From Acidobacteriota bacterium (GTDB lineage Bacteria; Acidobacteriota; Vicinamibacteria; Vicinamibacterales; UBA8438): a DNA stretch of 9,898 nucleotides. Of this stretch, positions 5,049 to 9,898 are shown piece by piece. The stretch spans positions 1 to 9,898 of the forward strand of contig WTGR01000009.1 in the NCBI GenBank assembly GCA_011523485.1, read 5' to 3'. The translations under genes and the position numbers were made by a program. The notes beneath the pieces were generated by a model. It ran no database searches. It was not told the DNA's origin and saw only the letters and a program-made list of their open reading frames with translations. The first letter of the stretch is position 1. Every line of letters starts with the position of its first letter.

Positions 5049-6478
5049 CGGCGCTCGCGGGGCGCGTGCTGGCCGGGGTCGTCCTGCTCGCGGCCTTCGC
5101 CGCGGGAGTGGTCGGCCTCCTGGTAGTCGCCTTCGACCTGCAGATCGAGTTCGCCGGCAACGGGATGCGGCCGCTCTTCTCGTTCGGAGCCCCGGAAGCG
5201 CATTACGCGGCGTTGGAGGCGGATCGGAACGACTCGAGCGCGGCCCCGTCCGTCGCCGCGGAAGACGCCGCGAGCGAGGACGCCGCGAGCGAGGACGCCG
5301 CGGCGCCGGCGGCATCCGAACACGACGCCGTCTGGACCGACTTCCGCGGCCCGCACCGGGACGGGCGCTACACGGAGACGCCCATTCGGACGGACTGGCC
5401 CGACGACGGGCTGGATCCGCTCTGGAGCGGGCCGATCGGCGGCGGGTACGCCTCCTTCGTGGTCGCCGACGGGCTGGCCTTCACCATCGAGCAACGCCGC
5501 GACGAGGAGGTGGTCGCCGCCTACGACGTCGATTCCGGCGCCGAACGCTGGACGCACGCCTGGCCGGCGCACTTCCGGGAGACGATGGGCGGGCCGGGAC
5601 CGCGGGCCACGCCGACCTGGCACGACGGGCGGCTCTACGCACTCGGCGCCACCGGCCGGTTCGTCTGCCTGGACGCCGCCACCGGCGCGGTCCTGTGGGA
5701 ACGCGACATCCTGGCCGACGGCGGCGCCGCCAACCTGCCCTGGGCGATGTCCGGAGCACCGCTCGTCGTCGACGACGTGGTCGTGGTCCAGCCGGGAGGC
5801 CGCGGCTGGTCGGTGGCCGCCTACGACCGCCTCACCGGCGACGTCGCCTGGCACGTGCTGGACGACATCCAGGGCTATACGTCGCCCATGCTGGCGACGC
5901 TGGGCGGCATCCGGCAAGTCGTGGTGGTCACCGCCGAGCGTGCCGCCGGGTTGCGGCCGGCGGACGGGGCGCTGCTGTGGGAGTATCCGTGGACCGTCCC
6001 GGTCGTGCCCAACATCGCACAGCCGCTCGTCATCAACGACACGCAGCTTTTCCTCTCGGCCGGCTACGGGAAGGGCGCCGCGCTCGTCGAGCTGACTCCC
6101 GCCGGCAACCGCCTCGCCGCGGCGACGGTATGGGAGTCGAACCGGATGAAGAACAAGTTCAGCAGCTCCGTGCTGATCGACGGCTACATCTACGGGCTCG
6201 ACGAGTCGATACTCGCCTGCATCGACGCGGCCACCGGCGAGCTGCTGTGGAAGGGCGGGCGCTACGGCTACGGGCAGCTCCTGGCCGCGGGCGACCACCT
6301 CGTGGTGCTGACCGAACGGGGCGACCTCGTGCTGGTGCGGGCGACGCCGGACGGCCACGACGAGGTCGCCGGCTTCCGCGCGATCGAGGGCAAGACGTGG
6401 AACGTCCCGGCCATGGCGGACGGCCGCATCCTGGTACGGAACGCCCGGCAGATGGCCGCGTTCGACCTGTCGCCCTGA
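5045..6478 (+). CDS. Membrane-anchored PQQ-type beta-propeller repeat protein
   Basis: A 477-residue protein with a single hydrophobic segment at residues 8-30 after a short basic N-terminus (R7). This fits an uncleaved anchor with the rest outside the cytoplasm. A low-complexity Ala/Ser/Glu/Asp linker follows, then from about residue 96 a PQQ-like beta-propeller that opens WTDFRGPHRDG. The blades show the usual YALxxxGxxxCLDAATGxxLW pattern: AAYDVDSGAERW, VCLDAATGAVLW, AAYDRLTGDVAW, LRPADGALLW, and ACIDAATGELLW. Some seven blades can be counted. No haem-binding CxxCH or quinoprotein cysteine pair is seen, so PQQ binding is unlikely; most such proteins are scaffolds or sensors related to BamB. 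The start GTG at 5045 has a good ribosome binding site and overlaps the coxG stop, which ties its expression to coxG. Its role is unknown. The 86-nt gap to convergent ku holds no clear terminator. Confidence 0.85.
   Translation: MTALAGRVLAGVVLLAAFAAGVVGLLVVAFDLQIEFAGNGMRPLFSFGAPEAHYAALEADRNDSSAAPSVAAEDAASEDAASEDAAAPAASEHDAVWTDFRGPHRDGRYTETPIRTDWPDDGLDPLWSGPIGGGYASFVVADGLAFTIEQRRDEEVVAAYDVDSGAERWTHAWPAHFRETMGGPGPRATPTWHDGRLYALGATGRFVCLDAATGAVLWERDILADGGAANLPWAMSGAPLVVDDVVVVQPGGRGWSVAAYDRLTGDVAWHVLDDIQGYTSPMLATLGGIRQVVVVTAERAAGLRPADGALLWEYPWTVPVVPNIAQPLVINDTQLFLSAGYGKGAALVELTPAGNRLAAATVWESNRMKNKFSSSVLIDGYIYGLDESILACIDAATGELLWKGGRYGYGQLLAAGDHLVVLTERGDLVLVRATPDGHDEVAGFRAIEGKTWNVPAMADGRILVRNARQMAAFDLSP
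5264..5302 (+). repeat. Tandem 15-bp repeat encoding DAASE units in the linker
   Basis: GACGCCGCGAGCGAG occurs at 5264-5278 and again at 5279-5293 with no change, followed by a partial third copy (5294-5302). It encodes D-A-A-S-E units from residue 74, in the acidic linker between membrane anchor and propeller. Identity at the base level points to recent slippage. Confidence 0.9.
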
Positions 6479-6564
6479 CTCCGGACCGGGCCGCTCGCGC
6501 TGCCTGCCGACAACCGGGTGCGGCGCCTTCGCCCACGGCGGGGCGTGCCTGCGCGGTGTGACCG

Positions 6565-7464
6565 TCATGCGCGCTTGCGCTTGCGGGCCGGGGCCGTCGC
6601 GGCGCCTGCCGCCGCCGTGCCGGACGCTCGTTTGCGTGCGCCCTTCGCGGCCCGCTTCGCCGACGCCTTCACCGGCTTCTTCTTCGACGCGCTGACCTGA
6701 TCGAGACTCTTGCGCAGCGCCTCCATCAGGTTCACGACCTTGGCGGGAGAATCCGCTTCCTGCTCGACCACCTCTTCGCCGGCGACCTTCGCGTCGATGA
6801 TGCGCCGCAGCTCCGCCTGGTACTCGTCGCTGAACTCCGACAGGTCCAGATCGCCGGCGAAGGTTCCGATCACCTGGCGCGCAAGCTGCACCTCGGCCTC
6901 GTTGACCGTCTCCGGCAGGTCCTCGAGCTCGTCTATCGCCGACATCCGGCGCACCTCGCTCGCCGCGCGCAGCGTGAACATCATCAGCCCCCGCTCGCGC
7001 GGCTGCACCGCGACCAGGTACTCCCGCCCGAGCAGCGCCAGCTTGCCGATGCCCGCCTTGCCCTCGAGGGCTTCACGGAGCACCGCGAACGCCTCGCCGG
7101 CGACCTTCCCGTCCGGCGCCAGGTAGTACGGCCGCTCGACGTAGACGGGATCGATCGACTCGACGTCGGCGAACCGGAGCAGATTGATGATCCGCGTCGA
7201 CTCGGGCTTCGCCTTGGCGAGGTCGTCGTCGTCCATCACGACGTAGCGCCCCTTCTCGAACTCGAACCCCTTGACGATCTCCGACTTGTCCACCTCGGTG
7301 TCGCACTCCTCGCACCACTTCTTCTGGCGGATCCGCGTCCGGCACGTGGCGTGCAACTGGTTGAACCGGATGACGCCGGTCGCGTTGGTCGCGGGAAAGA
7401 CCCGGACCGGGACGGTCACCAGGCTCACCTTCAGGTGGCCCTTCCAGGTTGGACGTGCGGCCAT
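6565..7464 (-). CDS. ku: Ku homodimeric DNA-end-binding protein (NHEJ)
   Basis: A 299-residue bacterial Ku. It begins MAARPTWKGHLKVSLVTVPV, the standard opening, and contains FNQLHATC and a CxxC pair (C51, C54, with C41 nearby) in RQKKWCEEC. It then follows the canonical order: GFEFEKGRYVVMDDDDL, then YVERPYYLAPD and LLGREYLVAVQPRERGLMMFTL. The tail from about residue 260 is rich in Lys, Arg and Ala (SKKKPVKASAKRAAK, ending RKRKRA), as in basic Ku C-termini that bind DNA. Bacterial Ku forms a ring around DNA ends and recruits LigD. The ATG at 7462-7464 is chosen because AAGGAG (7473-7478) lies 8 nt upstream and because homologues start here. The open frame extends much further upstream on this strand, but that is antisense to ligD. 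ligD is divergently transcribed 75 nt away. Confidence 0.96.
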   Translation of the reverse strand: MAARPTWKGHLKVSLVTVPVRVFPATNATGVIRFNQLHATCRTRIRQKKWCEECDTEVDKSEIVKGFEFEKGRYVVMDDDDLAKAKPESTRIINLLRFADVESIDPVYVERPYYLAPDGKVAGEAFAVLREALEGKAGIGKLALLGREYLVAVQPRERGLMMFTLRAASEVRRMSAIDELEDLPETVNEAEVQLARQVIGTFAGDLDLSEFSDEYQAELRRIIDAKVAGEEVVEQEADSPAKVVNLMEALRKSLDQVSASKKKPVKASAKRAAKGARKRASGTAAAGAATAPARKRKRA

Positions 7465-7472
7465 CGTTCGTG

Positions 7473-7478
7473 CTCCTT
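7473..7478 (-). promoter_or_regulatory. Shine-Dalgarno site that fixes the ku start
   Basis: On the minus strand, AAGGAG ends 8 nt before the ATG at 7462-7464, near-ideal spacing. It rules out the longer upstream extensions of this frame. Confidence 0.8.
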
Positions 7479-7490
7479 GTTCCTTCCCTG

Positions 7491-7496
7491 AATATA
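7491..7496 (-). promoter_or_regulatory. Candidate -10 box of ku
   Basis: The minus strand reads TATATT in an AT-rich spot of the 75-nt divergent gap, placing the start near 7484 and leaving a leader of about 20 nt that contains the ribosome binding site. No good -35 hexamer is seen. Confidence 0.4.
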
Positions 7497-7523
7497 TCGG
7501 CAGGACGCGCTCCGGGGTTCCCG

Positions 7524-7529
7524 TATGCT
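7524..7529 (+). promoter_or_regulatory. Candidate -10 box of ligD
   Basis: TATGCT, the same hexamer as before coxG, would start transcription near 7536, 4 nt before the ATG at 7540. The transcript would be nearly leaderless and would not include the ATG at 7525, which favours the 7540 start. Confidence 0.35.
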
Positions 7530-7539
7530 GGTAGTTTCC

Positions 7540-9756
7540 ATGGCGAAGCGTCAGGTGCGGCGACGGCAGGCGGCGACGGCGTGGCGCGGCGACCCGCGTG
7601 ACGTGCGGCCGATGCTGGCCGAGTCGGCGCCGCCGAGCGCTCACGCGCGTCTGCTCTCGCGGCCCGAGCTCGTCTTCGAACCGAAGTACGACGGCATACG
7701 GGCCTTGGTGGCGCTGGACGGCGCGGCGCCCCCCTGCTTGTACACGCGGCTCGGCCGCGACAAGACCGCGCAGTTTCCCGATCTCGTCGAGCCGCTGGCC
7801 GCCCTCGGACGCCGGCTGCGCCGTCCGGTGCTGCTGGACGGCGAGATCGTGGCGACCGGCGAGGACGGCGCGGCGCTGCCGTTTCAGCACCTCCAGGAGC
7901 GGCTGCACGCGACGGGCGGCGCCGTGCGCGCGGCGGTACGCCGCGTCGCGACCGCGCTCGTCGTCTTCGACCTGCTGCGCGACGGGGACGAGGACCTCCG
8001 GCCGCTCCCGTTCACCGAGCGCCGGCGGCGACTGGAGGGCCTGCTGCGCCCGGACCGCTCCGGAGCGGTGCGCCTGATCGAGAGCACGACCGGCAACGGC
8101 GCGGCGCTGGCGGATCGCGGCCTGAAGCGCGACTGGGAGGGAATCATCGTCAAGCGCCCCGACGGGCGCTACGCCAGCGGCAGCCGCGGTTCCGGCTGGC
8201 AGAAGGTGAAATTCACGCGCACCGAGGAGTTCGTGGTCGGCGGCTGGACCCTGCCGCGCGGATCGCGGCCGCACTTCGGCGCCCTCCTCCTCGGCTACCA
8301 CGCCGCCGGCGAGGGTCGACCGGCGGCGGGGGCGCTCGTCTTCGCGGGACAGGTCGGAACCGGATTCACCGACGCCGAGCTCGACCGCATCGCCGGCCTC
8401 CTCGCTCCGCTGGCGACCGATGCGCCGCCCTTCGTGGAGTTGACACAGCCGAAACCGTCCGAGAAGCGCCGCTGGGTCGAGCCGGTCCTCGTCGTGCAGA
8501 CGGGGTTCAGCCAGTGGACGCCGGACGGCGTGCTGCGCCATCCCGTCTACCAGGGCCTGCGGGAAGACAAGCGGCCGGCGGACGTCCGGCTTCCGGCGCG
8601 GCGCCCGCCCCCGGGCGGCGCCTCCGATCCGCCCGCGCGACGCGCCGCGACACGGCCGACCGGTCGCGTCGAGAAGGAAGCACGTACCTCACCGACGACA
8701 GGGAGGGCGACTCTCCCGGCACCACCGGCACACCCGGCGCCCGCACCGGAACCGGAGCACCCGGAGCACCCGGACCCGGGCGTCGATGACCTGCTGGCGC
8801 AACTCGAGGACCTGGAGCGCGACCGCCGGCGCGGCACCCTCGTCCTCCACGACGGCGCGCGCGTCCCCGTCGGCAACCTCCACAAGGTCTTCTGGCCCGA
8901 ACCGGGAATCACCAAGGGCGAGCTGCTCCGCTTCCAGCTCCGCATGGCCCCCTACCTGCTGCCGGTCGTGGAGAACCGGCCGCTGGTCATGAAGCGGTTT
9001 CCCAACGGCGTCGGCGGCAAGTCGTTCTACCAGCACCGCGCGCCGGACCCGCTGCCCGACGGCCTCCGCGTGGCGACCGTCCGCGAGAGCCCCGACAAGC
9101 CCGACTCGGTCGTGCCGTACCTGGTCGGAGGTCAGCTTCAGACCCTGCTCTACATGGCGCAGCTCGCCGTCATCTCGCAGGACCCGTGGTTCTCCACGCT
9201 GGACGATCTCGAGTCTGCCGACCAGGTGGCCCTCGACCTCGACCCGATGCCGGAAGCGACGTTCGACCGCGTGCTCGACGTCGCCTGCTGGCTCCACGAC
9301 GAGCTCGAACGTCTCGGCGTGCCCTGCTTCGCCAAGACCTCCGGCTCCGAGGGCATCCACATCTTCATTCCGCTCCCGCCCGGCACACCCTACGAAGCGG
9401 GCATGATCTTCTGCCAGATCGTCGCCACGGTGGTGGCCGACGCGCACCCGGCGGCGGCCACCGTCGAGCGCATGGTCCGGCAGCGACGGCCCGACGCCGT
9501 CTACATCGACTACCTGCAGAACATCTACGGCAAGACGCTGGCCTGCGCCTACAGCGCCCGCGCCAGCCCGTTCGCCGGCGTGTCGACGCCGCTCGCCTGG
9601 ACGGAGGCGCACGAGGGGGTCGCGGCGGGTCTCCGGCCGCAGGACTTCACGATCCGGTCCATCTTCCCGCGCCTCGAGCAGGTGGGAGACCTCTGGGCGA
9701 AGATGCGCGCCGCCGAGCCGGCGCGACTCGAGGCGGCGTTCGCCTACGGGGAGTAG
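7540..9756 (+). CDS. ligD: LigD, ATP-dependent DNA ligase fused to a polymerase/primase domain (Lig-Pol order)
   Basis: A 738-residue NHEJ enzyme. The N-terminal ligase domain has the nucleotidyl lysine K49 in EPKYDGIRAL, motif III E102 in LLDGEIVA, motif IV WEGIIVKR at 199-206 and motif V WQKVKF at 220-225. An OB-fold region follows (EEFVVGGWTLPRGSRPHFG, then the late EPVLVVQTGFSQWTPDG). A proline/alanine-rich linker spans about 355-425. From about 435 comes the archaeo-eukaryotic-primase-type polymerase domain, with D566 and D568 in ALDLDPMP, SGSEGIHI at 601-608 and D657 in YIDYLQN. The phosphoesterase domain of mycobacterial (Pol-PE-Lig) and Pseudomonas (PE-Lig-Pol) LigD is absent, giving the order known from Bacillus. 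An in-frame ATG at 7525 would add MLVVS but falls within the candidate -10 box. It pairs with divergent ku. Confidence 0.95.
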   Translation: MAKRQVRRRQAATAWRGDPRDVRPMLAESAPPSAHARLLSRPELVFEPKYDGIRALVALDGAAPPCLYTRLGRDKTAQFPDLVEPLAALGRRLRRPVLLDGEIVATGEDGAALPFQHLQERLHATGGAVRAAVRRVATALVVFDLLRDGDEDLRPLPFTERRRRLEGLLRPDRSGAVRLIESTTGNGAALADRGLKRDWEGIIVKRPDGRYASGSRGSGWQKVKFTRTEEFVVGGWTLPRGSRPHFGALLLGYHAAGEGRPAAGALVFAGQVGTGFTDAELDRIAGLLAPLATDAPPFVELTQPKPSEKRRWVEPVLVVQTGFSQWTPDGVLRHPVYQGLREDKRPADVRLPARRPPPGGASDPPARRAATRPTGRVEKEARTSPTTGRATLPAPPAHPAPAPEPEHPEHPDPGVDDLLAQLEDLERDRRRGTLVLHDGARVPVGNLHKVFWPEPGITKGELLRFQLRMAPYLLPVVENRPLVMKRFPNGVGGKSFYQHRAPDPLPDGLRVATVRESPDKPDSVVPYLVGGQLQTLLYMAQLAVISQDPWFSTLDDLESADQVALDLDPMPEATFDRVLDVACWLHDELERLGVPCFAKTSGSEGIHIFIPLPPGTPYEAGMIFCQIVATVVADAHPAAATVERMVRQRRPDAVYIDYLQNIYGKTLACAYSARASPFAGVSTPLAWTEAHEGVAAGLRPQDFTIRSIFPRLEQVGDLWAKMRAAEPARLEAAFAYGE

Positions 9757-9757
9757 T

Positions 9758-9772
9758 GCGACCCAGGGTCGC
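9758..9772. terminator. Short symmetrical hairpin just after ligD
   Basis: GCGACCC-A-GGGTCGC is a perfect 7-bp symmetry one base after the ligD stop codon. As RNA it would fold as a 5-bp stem with a 5-nt loop. There is no T-tract. The rest of the gap to the tRNA shows no gene. Confidence 0.3.
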
Positions 9773-9831
9773 GTCGGGCGTCTGCCGGCGCGAGACTCCT
9801 GCGGCGCAAACTCCCGGGGGGAACCGCGTGG

Positions 9832-9837
9832 TAAGAT
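9832..9837 (+). promoter_or_regulatory. Candidate -10 box of the tRNA-Arg gene
   Basis: TAAGAT lies 10 nt before the first base of the tRNA, giving a predicted start near 9844 and a very short 5' leader. No strong -35 is seen. Confidence 0.4.
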
Positions 9838-9847
9838 GGCCGTTCGC

Positions 9848-9898
9848 GCGCCCGTAGCTCAGCTGGATAGAGCGCCGGGCTTCGAACCCGTAGGTCGG
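9848..9898 (+). tRNA. tRNA-Arg (anticodon TCG), 3' part cut by the window end
   Basis: The 5' acceptor strand GCGCCCG (9848-9854) is followed by TA and the D arm GCTC-AGCTGGATA-GAGC. Then comes an anticodon arm with stem strands CCGGG and CCCGT around the loop CTTCGAA. The anticodon TCG (9882-9884) reads arginine CGA codons. The acceptor start GCGCCCGTAGCTCAGC is usual for bacterial tRNA-Arg. The outermost anticodon-stem pair (27-43) would be a C-U mismatch. The T arm and 3' acceptor strand lie beyond the window. Confidence 0.9.

Noticed and set aside
6479..6564. Search for a terminator between convergent propeller and ku genes
   Set aside because: Only short, scattered GC-rich pairings are visible, with no T-run; not strong enough to call.
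4808..6568. Open frame of 586 codons on the minus strand, opposite coxG and the propeller gene
   Set aside because: It shows no recognisable motif and a composition typical of an antisense shadow, and the plus-strand genes are well supported.
7465..8541. A 359-codon N-terminal extension of ku
   Set aside because: It is fully antisense to the ligD ligase domain, crosses the divergent promoter gap, and is excluded by the strong Shine-Dalgarno 8 nt before the ATG at 7464 and by the usual Ku start.
9186..9857. A 223-codon plus-strand frame overlapping the ligD polymerase domain
   Set aside because: Frame-shifted shadow of ligD with an arginine-rich composition and no domain.
1..9898. CRISPR array, insertion sequence ends or an attachment site at the tRNA
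   Set aside because: No spaced direct repeats, transposase or flanking inverted repeats were seen. The tRNA is cut before its 3' end, where an attachment site would lie.

Overview
The window is about 10 kb of very GC-rich bacterial DNA with strong third-position G/C. It holds the accessory end of an aerobic molybdenum CO dehydrogenase-type (cox) gene set, followed by a two-gene non-homologous end-joining (NHEJ) locus and the start of a tRNA-Arg. Gene content, GC level and protein style suggest a soil- or sediment-type bacterium, perhaps Acidobacteriota. That placement is inference only; no rRNA or other marker gene is present.

Layout, left to right. (1) 2-481, the C-terminal end of the FAD-binding medium subunit (CoxM-like). 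(2) 549-1187, minus strand, a vapBC toxin-antitoxin pair. (3) 1247-2212, a MoxR-type AAA+ ATPase (CoxD-like). (4) 2290-2885, minus strand, a complete mazEF pair with its own promoter and operator-like repeat, followed by a frameshifted PIN-domain remnant at about 2990-3210. (5) 3227-4432, a VWA protein (CoxE-like). (6) 4590-5048, a CoxG-like SRPBCC protein, overlapping by 4 nt a membrane-anchored PQQ-type beta-propeller protein at 5045-6478. (7) 6565-7464 minus, Ku, and 7540-9756 plus, a Lig-Pol type LigD, transcribed divergently from a 75-nt gap. (8) 9848-end, a partial tRNA-Arg(TCG).

How the genes fit together. CoxD and CoxE homologues act as an AAA+/VWA pair that matures the Mo-Cu active site of CO dehydrogenase, and CoxG homologues help attach the enzyme to the membrane; CoxM carries electrons through FAD. 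In this window the expected run coxM-coxD-coxE-coxG is interrupted twice by intact toxin-antitoxin modules on the opposite strand and once by a decayed PIN gene. Each resumed cox gene therefore needs its own promoter, and -10-like boxes lie exactly at -12 to -7 of the coxD and coxG start codons, as expected for leaderless transcripts. Ku and LigD together would form a minimal bacterial double-strand-break repair system.

The most notable features are the toxin-antitoxin interleaving, the shared vapBC/coxD control region, and the CoxG/beta-propeller translational coupling. None amounts to proof of a new system.
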